From positions 114,054,979 to 114,118,978 of the forward strand of contig NC_081841.1 in NCBI RefSeq assembly GCF_963259705.1: 64,000 nucleotides of DNA, given 5' to 3'. Below are positions 9,486-21,852 of this stretch, piece by piece. The notes under the pieces were generated by a model that saw only the letters and a list, made by a program, of their open reading frames with translations, was not told the DNA's origin and made no database searches. The DNA comes from Myotis daubentonii (lineage: Eukaryota; Chordata; Mammalia; Chiroptera; Vespertilionidae). The position numbers and the translations under genes are program-made. Each line of letters opens with the position of its first letter. Within the stretch, counting starts at the first letter, position 1.

Positions 9486-12400
9486 TTCCTATATAAAAGA
9501 AAAAAGGTGACTATGTATTTGTATTAGTGGTTAGCTGGAAATGTTCATATAGTTGGCTAATTTATATAGATTTTATTTTATTTTATTCTTTAAGGTATTA
9601 CAAATAGTAGTACATATGTCTCCTTTTTTTTCCCCCATTGACCTTTCCCCGGCCTCCTCCCCACTCGGCAATTGCCCTTACCCTCTCCCCCCACGTCTTG
9701 CATCTATTGGTTGTGCTTGTATGCATGCATACAAGTCCTTTGGTTGATCTCTTACCCCCCGCCCCAACCCTTCCCTGCCTTCCCACTATACTTTGACAGT
9801 CTGTTCGATGCCTCTTTGCCTCTATCTATTTTTGTTCAACAGTTTATAATATTCTTTATATTCCAAAAATGAGTGAGATCATGTGGTATTTATCTTTTAC
9901 TGACTGGCTTATTTCACTTAGCATAATGCTCTCCAATTCCATCCATGCTGTTACAAATGGTAAGAATTCCTTCTTTTTTACAGCAGCATACTATTCCATC
10001 GTGTAGATGTACCAGAGTTTTTTAATCCACTCATCTGCTGATGGGTATTTAGGCTGTTTCCAAATCTTAGCTATTGTAAATTGTGTTGCTATGAACATAG
10101 GGGTGCATATATCCTTTCTGATTGGTGTTTCTGTTTTCTTGGGATATATTCTTAGAATTGTATTACTGGGTCAAATGGGAGTTCCTTTTTTTATTTTTTG
10201 AGGAAATGCCATACTGTTTTCTACAATGGCTGCACCAGTCTGCATTCCCATGAGCAGTGCACGAGGGTTCCTTTTTCTCCACATCCTCTCCAGAGCTTGT
10301 CGTTTGTTGATTTGATGATGATAGCCATTCTGACAGGTGTGAGATGGTACCACATTGTTGTTTTGATTTGCATCTCTCAGATGATTAGTGACTTTGAGCA
10401 TGTTTTCATATGTCTCTTGGTTTTATGAATGTCCTCTTTTGAAAAGTGTCTATTGAGGCCCTTTGTCCATTTTTTGATTGGATTGTTTATCTTCCTTTTG
10501 TTAAGTTGTATGAGTTCCGTGTAAATGTTGGAGATTAAACCCTTATTGGAGATAACATTGGCAAATATGTTCTCCCATGCAGTGGGCTTTCTTGTTGTTT
10601 GTTGATGGTTTCTTTTGCGTTGCAGAAGCTTTTTATTTTGATGTAGTCCCATTTGTTTATTTTCTCCTTAGTTTCCATTGCCTTAGGAGCTGTATCGGTA
10701 AAGATATTGCTACGACAAATGTCTATTTTGCTGCCTATGGTTTCTTCTAAGATTTTTATGGTTTCTCATCTTACATTTAAGCCCTTTATCTATTTTGAGT
10801 TTATTTTTGTGTATGGTGTAAGGTGGTGGTCTAGTTTCATTTTTTTGCAAGTATCTGTCCAGTTTTCCCAACACCATTTATTGAAGAGACTGTCTTATAT
10901 CCTTTGTATATTCTTGCCTCCTTTGTCAAATATTAATTAAGGATAATGGCTTGTGTCAATTTCTGGGTTCTTTGTTCTGTTCCACTGGTCTATATGTCTG
11001 TTCTTGTGTCAGTACCAGGCAGTTTTGAGAACAGTGGCTTTGTAGTATAGCTTGATATCTGGTATTGTGTTCCCTCCAACATTGTTCTTCTTTCTCAAGA
11101 TTGCTGCAGCTATTCGGGGTCTTTTTTTTATTCCACATGAATTTTTGGAGAATTTTTTCTAGGTCTTTGAAGTATGTCGTTGGTATTTTAGTGGGGATTT
11201 CATTGAGTTTATAGATTGCTTTGGGTAGTTTGGACATTTTAATGATGTTGATTCTACCAATTCATAAACATGGTATATTCTTCCATGTGTTAATGTCTTC
11301 TTCTATTTCTTTTTTTAGTGTCCTGAAATTTTCTGAGTACAGGTTCTTTGTCTCCTTGGTTAAGTTTATTCCTAGGTATCTTCATATTTTTGGTGCAGTA
11401 GTAAATGGGATTATTTTTTAAATTTCTCTTTTTGTGAGTTCATTATGGGTGTATAGAAAAGCTATAGACTTCTGGGTGTTAATTTTGTATCCTGCTACAT
11501 TGCCAATTCATTTATTAAGTCTAGTAGTTTTTTGATGGAGTCTTTGTGGTTTTCTGTGTACAAAATCATATCATCTGCAAATAAGGACAGTTTTACTTCT
11601 TTTCCAATTTGGATGCCTTTTATTTCTTCTTGTCTGATCGCAATGGCTAGCACTTCCAGTACTATCTTGAACAGGAGTGGTGAGAGTGGGATCCCTGTCT
11701 TGTTCCTGTTCTGAGGGGAAATGGATTTAGCTTTTTCCCATTGAGTATGATGTTGGCTGTGGGTTTGTCATATATGGCTTTTATTATGTTGAGGTATGAT
11801 CCTTCTATTCCCACCTTGCTGAGAGTTTTTTTTTTTTTTATCAAGAACGGGTGTTGGATTTTGTCAAATGCTTTTTCTGCATCAATGGATATGATTATAT
11901 GATTTTTATCTCTCTGTTTGTTTATGTGGTGTATCACGTTTATTGATTTGCAGCTATTGTACCATCCTTGAATGCCCGGAATAAATTCCACTTGGTCATG
12001 GTGTATGATCTTTCTGATGTACTGCTGGATCCGATTTGCTAGCATTTTGTTGAGGATTTTGGCGTCTATGTTCATGAGGGATATTGGCCTGTAATTCTCT
12101 TTCTTTGTGTTGTCTTCATCTGGTTTTGGGATTAGGGTAATGCTGGCTTTGTAGAAAGAGCTTGGAAGTGCTCCTTCCTCTTAAATTTTTTGGAATAGTT
12201 TGAGGAAGATAGGTTTTATTTCTTCTTTGAATGTTTGATAAAACTTCCCTGTGAAGCTGTCTGGCCCAAGGCTTTTGTTTGTTGGAAATTTTTTGATTAA
12301 TCCTTCAATTTCCTCCATAGTTATCGGCCTATTCAGATTATTTTTATTCCTCCTGGTTGAGTTTTGGAAGGTCATGTTTTTCTAGAAATATGTTCAGTTC

Positions 12401-12870
12401 TTCTAGGTTGACCAGTTTGTTGGAATAGTGTTGCTCATAGTATTTTTTAATGATTCTTCATATGTCTGTGGGGTCTGTTCTGTTTCACCTCTTTCATTTC
12501 TAATTTTGTTTATTTGGGTCTTTTCTCTTTGCTTCTTGGTGAGCCTGGCTAGAGGTTCATCAATCTTGTTTACCCTTTCAAAGAACCAGCTCTTGGTTTC
12601 ATTGATCTGTTGTATTTTTTTTTTGGTCTCTATGTCATTTATTTCCACTCTGATCTTTATTATTTCCATCCTTCTGCTCACACTGGGTTTTTCTTGTTGC
12701 TCTCTTTCTATTTCTTCAAGTTGCAGTGTTAGATGGCTTATTACCCATTTTTCTTGTTTTTTGAGTTAGGCCTGTAATGCTATGAACTTCCCTCTCAGGA
12801 CTGCTTTTACTGTGTCCCAAAGATTTTGGATTGTTGTATTTTCATTGTCATTTGTTTCCAGGATGTTTTT

Positions 12871-14118
12871 TTTTTAAACAGAATATGATTATATTTAATG
12901 CACAAGTTTGATACAACCAAAAAGTAAAACAGCAGAGTAAAATAGTAACAAAAAACATGGTATATCATTTGCAATGCATGAGAAATGGTTAACATCTTTA
13001 GTTATAAACAAGCTCTTAAAATCCAGTGACACTATAATAATGCAAGGAAGCTGGAAAAGTGAAATGAAAAAGTACAAGTGATGATTAAGCAGTGAGCATA
13101 TATGATTTTGCGGAGCAGTGATGAAGAATAACTTCTCTGCAGTGTCAGTGAGCAGAATAAAGACAATGACACCTAATAGTCTACAGCTTTGAACAGTGTT
13201 GTGCAGTTTGAAGTCTCAAACAGGGGGAGGCAGAATAAAGAGAAGGACCTAGAATGAGGGGAAAGCTAACTTCTGAGTCTATATATAAATTGAGTATTTT
13301 TAGCCAGAGTAATTCCAATTCGTTGGAATTTTTTTCAACAAGTTAGTTGAATAAATTCAAAAGGAATAATATAAAAGCATGTTTAATGCAAAGAAGATGC
13401 CTGGCCAGTGTAAGCTCCTAAAACACTACTTGTCTACAATGTCTGAGCAGCACCACAAGGGTGCGCACTAACTCTATTAGTAGATGATAGCATAGGGGGT
13501 ACAGTCAGTTTGTACTGTGATCCGTATATATGGGGCCTGGTGGGTACCCGAAACATTGAGGGGACACTTTACTTTTGAGTGTACCTGAAACTAATACAAA
13601 GTAATATTGAATGTAATCTAATTGAAAAATAAAAAGACATTAGATGACATGGGGCAGGGTAAAATTAAAAGGGAAACAAAGGTACATAAAGTAATAACTA
13701 CTTACTTAACAAATTTCTATGTTGCCTAAAATCTAAAAAAAAAAAGACTATTTTTAATGAATACATTTTAAATCTACGCTATGATTATAAGTAAAATAGA
13801 AATATATGGGAGCCCTGGAGGAGGCCTCGCAATGGCACGTCCAGGGCTTCGGAATTAAGGTCTCCAGCTTTCCATCTCCTGGTGCCAGTCCCACAGCAAC
13901 AAGGACAACAGTCAACATGCTGCTTACAGTTCTCGCCATCACCCGCTGGGTCACCTTGGGCACGAGCGCTCTCTCCTGTCAGGCTGGCAGGGAGTGTCCA
14001 TGGGCACGGCCAAGAGGCACCTCTGGGCTGCTCTGCAGCCTGGCTGGCGGGTGTTTCAGATGGTGGCAGAAGCAAGTCTGTTCCGGCATCCCAAGCAGGT
14101 CTCCAGGACACTCCTGGG
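12871..14118 (-). pseudogene. Processed retrocopy of an unidentified transcript
   Basis: This about 1.25-kb block interrupts L1-B and is flanked by CAGGATGTTTTT at 12859-12870 and 14119-14130. On the minus strand it ends with an ATTAAA-like poly(A) signal (12891-12897 region) followed by a poly(A) run, as expected for an mRNA copied by L1 machinery. The 5' 330 bases are GC-rich and could hold coding sequence: frames at 13785-14111 (108 codons) and 13754-13963 (69 codons) overlap. The rest looks like an AT-rich 3'UTR. I do not recognise the parent gene. An old repeat tail (ACCTGAAACTAATACAAAG-like, about 13590-13635) appears to lie within it on the other strand. Confidence 0.6.
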
Positions 14119-14545
14119 CAGGATGTTTTTTTTTTTTAATTTCTTCTTTGATCTCCCTGGTAACCTACTCATTGTTTAATAATATGCTATTCAGCCTCCA
14201 AGTGTTTGAATTTTTGTGATAGTTTTTACCATAGTTGATTTCTTTTTTTTTTTTGTTTGTCTCTCTAATTTTTTTTATTTATTGCTTAAAGTATTAAAAA
14301 GGGTATTACATATGTGTCCATTTTTTCCCCCCGCCCTAGACAGTCCCCTAGCCTCCCCTATCCCCCAGTGTCTTATGTCCATTGGTTATGCTTATATGCA
14401 TGCATACAAGTCCTTTAGTTGATCTCTTACCTCCCTACCTCCTGCCCCCCAACCCTCCCCGGCCTTCCTGCTGCAGTTTGACAATCTGTTTGAGGCAGCT
14501 CTGCCTCTGTATCTATTATTGTTCAAAAGTTTATAAGGGTCTCTA

Positions 14546-17500
14546 TTATCCATGAATGAATGAGATCATGTGGTATTTTTACTTCATTGACTGGCTTATT
14601 TCACTTAGCATAATGCTCTCCAGTTCCATCCATGACGTTGCAAATGGTAAGAGTTCCTTCCTTTTTAGAGCAGCATAGTATTCCATCGTGTAGATGTACC
14701 ACAGTTTTCTAATCCATTCATCTACTGATAGGCACTTAGGCTGTTTCCAGATCTTAGCTATGGTGAATTGTGCTGCTATGAACATAGGGGTGCATATATC
14801 CTTTCTGATTGGTGTTTCTGGTTTCTTGGGATATATTCCTAGAAGTGGGATCACAGGGTCAAATGGGAGTTCCATTTTCAGTTTTTTGAGGAAACTCCAT
14901 ACTGTCTTCCAGAGTGGCTGCACCAGTCTGCATTCCCACCAGCAGTGCACAAGTGTTCCTTTATCTCTACATCCTCTCCAGCACTTGTCATTTGTTGATT
15001 TGTTGATGATAGCCAGTCTGACAGGTGTGAGATGGTACCTCATTGTTGTTTTGATTTGCATCTCTCAGATGATTAGTGACTTTGAGCATGTTTTCATATG
15101 ACTCTTGGCTTTCTGAATGTCCTCTTTTGAAAGGTGTCTATTTAGGTCCTTTGCCCATTTTTTGATTGGATTGTTTATCTTCCTTTTGTTAAGTTCTATG
15201 AGTTCCCTATAAATTTTGGAGATTAGGCCCTTATCAGATATGACATTGGTAAATATGTTTTCCCACACAGTGGGTTTTCTCATTGTTTTGTCGATGGTTT
15301 CTTTTGCTGTGCAGAAGCTTTTTATTTTGATGTAGTCCCATTTGTTCATTTTTTCTTTAGTTTCAAGTGCCCTAGGAGCTGTATCAGTGAAGAAATTGCT
15401 TCGGCATATGTCTGAGATTTTGTTGCCTTTGGATTCTTCTAGAATTTTTATGGTTTCCTGTCGTACATTTAAGTCCTTTATCCATTTTGAGTTTATTTTT
15501 GTGTATGGTGTAATTTGGTGGTCTAGTTTCATTTTCTTGCATATATCTGTCCAATTTTCCCAACACCATTTATTGAAGAGACTATCTTGGCTCCATTGTA
15601 TGTTCTTGCCTCCTTTGTCAAATATTAATTGAGCATATTGGTTCGGGCCGATTTCTGGGCTCTCTATTCTATTCCATTGATCTATATGCCTATTCTTGTG
15701 CCAGTACCAGGCAGTTTTGAGAACAGTGGCTTTGTAATACAACTTGATATCTGGTGTTGAGATCCCACCTACTTTGTTCTTTTTCAGGATTGCTGCAGCT
15801 ATTCGGGGTCTTTTTTTATTCCAGATGAATTTTTGGAGAGTTCGTTCTAGATCTCTGAAGTATGCCGTTGGTATTTTAATGGGAAGTGCGTTGAATTTAT
15901 AGATTGCTTTGGGTAGTATGGACATTTTAATGATGTTGATTCTACCAATCCATGAACACGGTATGTTCTTCCATGTGTTTATGTATTCCTCTATATCTTT
16001 TTTCAACGTCCTGTGGTTTTCTGAGTAGAGGTCTTTACCTCTTTAGTTAAGTTTATTCCTAGGTAGCTTAATTTTTTTGGTGCGATGGTAAATGGGATTG
16101 TTTTTATTATCTCTCTTTCTGAAAATTTACTATTGGTGTATAGAAATGCCTCAGATTTCTTGGGGTTAATTTTGTATCCTGCTACATTGCCAAATTCATG
16201 TATTAAGTCTAGTAGCTTTTTGATGGAGTCTCTAGGGGTTTGTATGTATAATATCATGTTGTCTGTAAATAAGGACAGTTTTACTTCCTCTTTTCCAATT
16301 TGGATGCCTTTTATTTCTTCTTCTTGCCGAATTGCAATGGCTAACACTTCCAGTACTATGTTGAGCAGGAGTGGTGAGAGGGGGCATCCCTGTCTTGTTC
16401 CTGTTCTTAGGGGAAATGGTGTTAGTTTTAATCCATTGAGTATGATGTTGGCTGTGGGCCTGTCATATATGGCTCTTATTATACTGAGGTATGATCCTTC
16501 TACTCCTGCCTTACTGAGAGTTTTTATCAAAAATGGGTGTTGAATTTTGTCAAATGCTTTTTCTGCATCAATTGATATGACTATGTGGTTTTTTCTTTCA
16601 ATTCGTTTATGTGATGTATCACGTTTATTGATTTGTGGATATTGTACCATCCTTGCATCCCTGGGATAAAGCCTACTTGGTCATGGTGTATGATCTTTCT
16701 GATGTACTGCTTGATCCGATTTGCTAAGATTTTGTTGAGGATTTTGGCATCTATGTTCATGAGGGATATTGGCCTGTAATTCTCTTTCATTGTGTTGTCT
16801 TTACCTGGTTTTGGTATTAGGGTGATGCTGGCTTCATAGAATGAGCTTGGAAGTGTTCCTTCCTCTTGAATTTTTTGTAGTAGTCTGAGGAGGATAGGTT
16901 TCAGTTCTTCCTTGAAGGTTTGGTAAAACTCCCCTGTGAAGCCGTCTGTTCCTGGGCTTTTGTTTGATGTAAGCTTTTTGATGACTGCTTCAATTTCTTC
17001 CATAGTTATTGGCCTGTTGAGATTTTTAGATTCTTCCTGATTGAGTTTTGGAATGTTGTATTTTTCTAGGAATTTGTCCATTTCCTCCATGTTGTCTAGT
17101 TGGTTGGAGTAGAGCTGTCCATAGTATTTTTTAACAATCATTTGTATTTCTGTGGGGTCTGTTGTTATTTCGCCTCTATCGTTTCTGATTTTGTTTATTT
17201 GGGTCCTCTCTCTTTGCTTCTTGGTGAGTCTGGCTAGAGGTTTGTCAATCTTGTTTATCCTTTCAAAGAACCAGCTCTTGGTTTCATTGATTTTCTGTAT
17301 TGTTTTTTTTGGTCTCTATGTCATTTATTTCTGCTCTAATGTTTATTATCTCCTTCCTTCTGCTCACTCTGGGGTTTTCTTGTTGCTGTCTTTCTAACTC
17401 TTTGAGTTGTAGATTTAGATGATTTACTACCATTTTTTCTTGTTTTTTTGAGATAGGCCTGTAGAGCTATAAACTTCCCTCTCAGGACTGCTTTCATTGT

Positions 17501-18365
17501 GTCCCATAGGTTTTGGATTGTCGTGTTTTCATTGTCATTAGTTTCCAGGCTGTTTTTAATTTCTTCTTTGATCTCATTGGTAACCCAAACAATATTTAAT
17601 AGCATGCTATTCAGCTTCCAGGTGTTCGAGTATTTTGGGTTGTTTTTATTGTAGTTTATTTCTAATATTATGCCATCGTGGTCTGCGAAGTCGCTTTTTA
17701 TGATTTCAATCTTCTTGAATTTGGGGATACTTTGCTTGTGACCCAATATATGATCTATTTTTGAATATGTGTTATGAGCACTTGAGTAGAATATATATTC
17801 CGTGGCATTGGGTTGAAGGGTTCTGAAGATGTCTATTAAGTCCATCTGATCTAGTGAGTCATTTAGGATTGCTGTATCTTTGCTAATTGTTTGTCTAGAG
17901 GACTTATCCAGTGCTGTCAGTGGTGTATTAAAGTCCCCTACTATGATTGTATTGTTGTCGACCTCTCCTTTGATATCTTCCAGGAGTTTTTTAAATGAAT
18001 TTTGGTGCTCCTGCATTGGGTGCATATATGTTTACCAGGGTTATATCTTCTTGTTGTATTGATCCCTTTAGTATTATGAAGTGGCCTTCCTTATCTCTTG
18101 TTATGGCCTTCACTTTGAGGTCTATTTTGTCCTATATAAGTATTGCTGCCCCAGCTTTCTTTTCCTTTCCATTTGCCTGAAAGATATTTTTCCATCCCTT
18201 CACTTTCAGTCTGTGTGAGTCCCTTCCAATGATGTGGGTTTCTTGTAGACAGCAGATGTATGGGCCATGTTTTTTTATCCATTCATACACTCGATGTCTT
18301 TTGGTTGGAGCATTTAGTCCATTTATGTTTAAAGTTATTATTGAAAGGTATTTGTTTGTAGCCAT
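14546..18365 (-). pseudogene. L1-C ORF2 (endonuclease/reverse transcriptase), near full length, disabled
   Basis: The 3820-bp region matches the usual length of ORF2 (about 1275 codons). Order on the minus strand: endonuclease ([16 protein letters not shown] start, CCLQETH, and an intact GDFNTPL metal-binding motif near 17918-17940), RT domain (16003-17141) and C-terminal Zn-knuckle region (14579-15061, with [19 protein letters not shown] giving C-C-H-C ligands). The RT motif reads F-T-D-N at 16258-16269 instead of F-A-D-D, so the second catalytic Asp is lost. A TGA at 15065-15067 separates the last two blocks. Frame changes occur between 18132/18025, 17336/17141, 16650/16581 and 16006/16003. 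Confidence 0.92.
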
Positions 18366-18414
18366 TTCTTTTTTTGTGTGGCTGTTTTCTTTCTGAGCTT
18401 TTTATTTCTTATTT

Positions 18415-19353
18415 TTATACCAGTCCCTTTAGCATTCCTTGCATTGCTGGCTTGGTGGTGATAAACTCCCTTAGCCTTTTTTTTTTGTGTCTGTGAAGCT
18501 TCTTATTTCCCATTCAAGTTTGAATGATAGCCTTGCTGGATAGAGTATTCTTAGATTCAGTCCTTTGCTTTGCATAACTTTGTACATTTCTGTCCATTCT
18601 TTTCTGGCCTGATGTGTTTCCATTGAGAAATCATTTGACAATCTAATGGGAGATCCCTTGTATGTAACTTTCTGTCTCTCTCTTGCAGCCTGTAAGATTC
18701 TCTCTTTGTCCTGAACATTTGCCATGGTAATTATGATGTGTCTTGGTGTGGGTCTTTTCGGGTTCACCTTGTTTGGGACTCTCTGGGCTTGTGTGACTTT
18801 TTTCTTCCCCACCTCAGGGAAGTTTTCTGATATTATTTCTTTGAGTAGGTTTTCTAATCCTTGTTCATCTTTCTGTTGTTCTGGTACCCCTATTATTCGT
18901 ATGTTGTTTTGTTTCATGTTGTCCCAAAACTCCCTTAGGATATCCTCCTGTCTTTTAATTTTTTTCTCCAATTGCAGTACATTTTGGGTGTGTTTTGCTT
19001 CCTTGTCTTCTAATTCACTAATTCGGTCCTCCGCTTCTCCTAGTCTACTGTTGATACTTTCAATGGTGTTTTTCATTGCAGCTATATCACTCTTCATTTC
19101 TTCTTGGGTCTTACTTAAGTTGTTGATTTTTTTCATCTGTTTCTTCTAGCTTCTTCCATATGTTATTGATTTTTTCATCTGTTTCTTCTTGCTTCTTGAA
19201 GAGGTTGTCGATTTTTTCCTCCATCCAGTTTATGCACTCTAGGACCCTTATTCTGAATTCTTTTTCTGTCATGTTGCATGCCTCTGTATTACTTAGCTGC
19301 TTTTCTGGAGAGTCCTCCTTCTCTTTCCTTTGGGGGTTTCTTTGTCTACCCAT
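18415..19353 (-). pseudogene. L1-C ORF1 (coiled-coil RNA-binding protein), lightly broken
   Basis: The ATG at 19351-19353 opens MGRQRNPQRKEKED and the stop TAA is at 18415-18417 after LKGLV. The N-terminal coiled coil includes repeated EETDEKIN blocks (about 19120-19210). The RRM (LREFWDNMKQNNIRIIGVPE) and C-terminal domain (PRHIIITMANVQDKERILQA, then ARKEWTEMYKVMQ) are well preserved in an open stretch of 221 codons (18471-19136). Breaks are a frameshift near 19111-19136 and one in a T-run near 18478-18487. The family protein binds L1 RNA as trimers. Confidence 0.92.
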
Positions 19354-20591
19354 GTTTGATCTCACTGACATATCTAGACGTTGAGTTGTTCAGTGGTTGC
19401 TCCCTTGGTGGCAGTGACTCCTTGGTCTGTGGTTGCTCTTCGGGCGGTTGCGGTAGCAGCTGCTCTTCAGTTGGCAGCAGCTCCTCTGGTGGGTGCTGTT
19501 CACAGCTGTGGTGGCTCTTCTTGCTGGTGGGGCGAGGTTTCACGTACAGCTGCTGTTCCTCAGCAGAGGGTGTGGTGCTCAGGAGGTTGCTGTTGCTTGG
19601 ATCTGCTGCGTTGATTTAAAGGCACAAAATACAACACAACAAGGCACCATGTACCAGGCCCTATACACAAATATATTCACGATATTAATAACCCCAAATC
19701 AAGGTTTCCACCCAAATTAAGAGAATTAGGGGATAAGGAAGAAGGATGAGAAAAAGATAAAAGAGAAAAAAGAAAAGAAAAGTAGGGACCAAAAAAAGGA
19801 GTGCAAAAAGGAAATTGGGAAAAAGGAGGGCGAAAAATAAAAGTGAGAAAAGAAAAGAAAAGAAAAAAAAAGAGCAAAAAAAAGAGAATGAAGTGGAAGA
19901 GGGGAAGAGACTTTTTATATGAGGAGAATACTCCTATAGAACTGCCACTAATCCCAACAAATTCCAGCAACAGCTCCCTGGAGATGAATGCAAACTAGAA
20001 ACAACCAATAATATAACGATGAAAATAGAATGGAGAACACTAATCCCAATATAAAATAAAGAGAAAATAAAATGGCACTTTAAAAAATGGTAAAATGGTA
20101 GCTGTAATAATATTGGTTAAAAATAAGAAGGTAGTAATTAAAAGGGTAAAATCAGGTGATGGAAAAAGAAGAAAAAAAAAGAAAAAAAAGAAGAATAAAA
20201 AAAGAAAAAAAAATTGGTTTCTTAGTTAAAAGGTGAAAAAAGAAAAAAAAAATTGCAGTAGTGAAGGTCCTTCGGTTCTTCTATTCTTCAGTGTGGCTCG
20301 CCTTAGACCTGCCAGGTATTCAGGAGAGTGTTGAGTTTCCCTGCGATATACTGTTTCTCTGTGTTGTAAACCACAGTCCTTATTTTAAAGCAGGCCGCAT
20401 TTTTTTCCCAGACTGCCTTATTTTGTGTTTAGCAAAGAGTCAGTTTGTGGGTCAGCCTCTGGGTGGCAGTGTTCTGGGGTTGGCCTCTGAGGCTATAGGG
20501 CCTCTCTTTCCAGTGGAAGTTCACTGCCCAGGGCTGGCTGCGTAATAGTTAGTTACCGGCGCTGTGTTGTTGCTGGGATTGAAAAAATACT
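19354..20591 (-). promoter_or_regulatory. L1-C 5'UTR with a long pyrimidine-rich tract (sense strand)
   Basis: Next to ORF1 lies a glutamine-codon-like CAG/CTG-rich block (19380-19620). Upstream of it a long A/G-rich plus strand (19730-20260), that is T/C-rich in L1 sense, contains many AAAAG and GAAAA runs. Frames there (19677-19970, 19801-19998) are compositional. This 5'UTR differs from those of L1-A, B/E and D. It presumably carries the element's promoter, which is inferred. Confidence 0.6.
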
Positions 20592-20619
20592 ATAGTTGAT
20601 TTCTAATTTTATGCTATTA

Positions 20620-21137
20620 ATAGGAGCCCAGACTACGAAATTGTGCAGCCTTCCCACCCACCCACCACCCTTCCTTGACACCCGAACTTCTCCATGCAGA
20701 TGTCCAGCTTGCCTGGCCCACCCCCCCTAGCTCTCTCCCCTTCTCTGGACACTTTAAGCTGCTCCCTCAGTCCCTCAAGTCGCCTTGGGCTGGTCCTGCC
20801 TTCTCTGAGTTCCTCACTGCACTGCCCCATCTCTGGAGCAATGTGGTGCCTGAGGAGAGTGTGGAAACTTCCCGCCTCACTGTGCTCCTTCCCTAGGCAG
20901 GTGAGCGGCGGGGCGCTCTGAGTGTGAGTGGTGGGTGGTAATGGACTGGTGAGGGGGGCGCTACGGGCTCTCATCTTCACCCTCCTGGGCACAGGCCTCC
21001 TCCAGGCACCTCCCTGCTTCCACCCCGTCTCCGGGAGCAATGCCCCATCGCGCACATGCAGCCAGCCTCCTCCTTAGTGGTCGTGACTGTGACACCGTTA
21101 GGGCCAATTAGCATATTACCTCTTTATATATAATAGA
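20620..21137 (-). mobile_element. H3: Helitron in L1-B ORF2
   Basis: On the minus strand it starts TCTATTATATATAAAGAGG and reads AATATGCTAATTGG, the bat Helitron 5' end. The 3' end on that strand is GCACAATTTCGTAGTC...TAT, a decayed hairpin with CTAG changed to CTAT. L1-B sequence resumes on both sides without loss. The 140-codon minus frame at 20633-21055 is GC-driven. Confidence 0.8.
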
Positions 21138-21852
21138 TAACCTGAGAAGATGCTTGATAAAATTTAAATCCTCTTGAATTTGGCGAGACTTTGCCTGTGT
21201 CCCAATATGTGGTCTATCTTTAAAAATGTCCCATGTGCACTTGAGAAGAATGTATATTCTGTAGTTTTGATGTGGAATGTTCTAAAGATGTCGATTTAGT
21301 CCATCCGATCTAGAGAGTCATTTTGGATTGATGTTTCCTTGCTATTTTTTTTGTCTAGAGGATTTATCCAGTGATGTTAATGTGGTATTAAAGTCTCCTA
21401 CTATGATTGTGTTGCTGTCAATCTCTCCCATGATATCTTCCAGAAGTTTTTTTTTTTTTTTTTTATGTATTTGGGTGCTCCTGCATTGGGTGCATAAATG
21501 TTTGCCAGAGTTAAATACTCTTGTTGTGTTGATCCCTTTAGAATTATGAAGTGGCCTTTTTTGTCTCTTGTTATGGTCTTCACTTTAATATCTATTTTGT
21601 CAGATATAAGTATTGCTACCCCAGCTTTTTTTTTTTTTCATTTCCATTTGCCTGATAGATATTTGTATATCCCTTCACTTTCAGTCTGTCTGAGTCACTT
21701 GTTCTGATGTGGGCCTCTTGTAGACAGCATATATATGAGTCATATTTTCTTATCTATTCAGTCATTTGATGTCTTTTGATTGGAGCATTTAGTCCATTTA
21801 CATTTAATGTTATTATTGATAGGTACTTCTTTGTAGCCATTTATATTCTTTA

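Larger units (their letters stand above)
14244..20591 (-). mobile_element. L1-C: full-length LINE-1 inserted in L1-B
   Basis: A perfect 13-bp duplication of L1-B sequence, ATAGTTGATTTCT, lies at 14231-14243 and 20592-20604. The 6.35-kb element is otherwise uninterrupted: 3' tail and 3'UTR (14244-14545), ORF2 (14546-18365), spacer of 49 bp, ORF1 (18415-19353) and a 5'UTR (19354-20591). It is the best-preserved L1 of the window, with long open stretches of 313, 229, 221 and 215 codons, but ORF2 has at least four frameshifts plus a stop. Confidence 0.95.
9856..21840 (-). pseudogene. L1-B ORF2, split by three insertions
   Basis: The start codon is at 21838-21840 (MATKKYL) and the stop TAA at 9856-9858 follows ISLIFGI. 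The readable pieces include the endonuclease part (21160-21840), the RT core at 11662-12375 with FADDM near 11565-11580, and the C-terminal domain at 10171-10652. The RT catalytic Asp pair is retained. The frame is broken by indels, by a TGA at 10377-10379 before the EMQIKT-type block, and by the nested retrocopy, L1-C and Helitron H3. It is non-functional. Confidence 0.88.

Noticed and set aside
19677..19998. Lys-rich and Phe-rich frames on opposite strands
   Set aside because: They come from the purine/pyrimidine-rich tract of the L1-C 5'UTR.
20633..21055. 140-codon minus-strand frame
   Set aside because: It is inside Helitron H3; GC-rich, with no motif and no start context or neighbouring exon.
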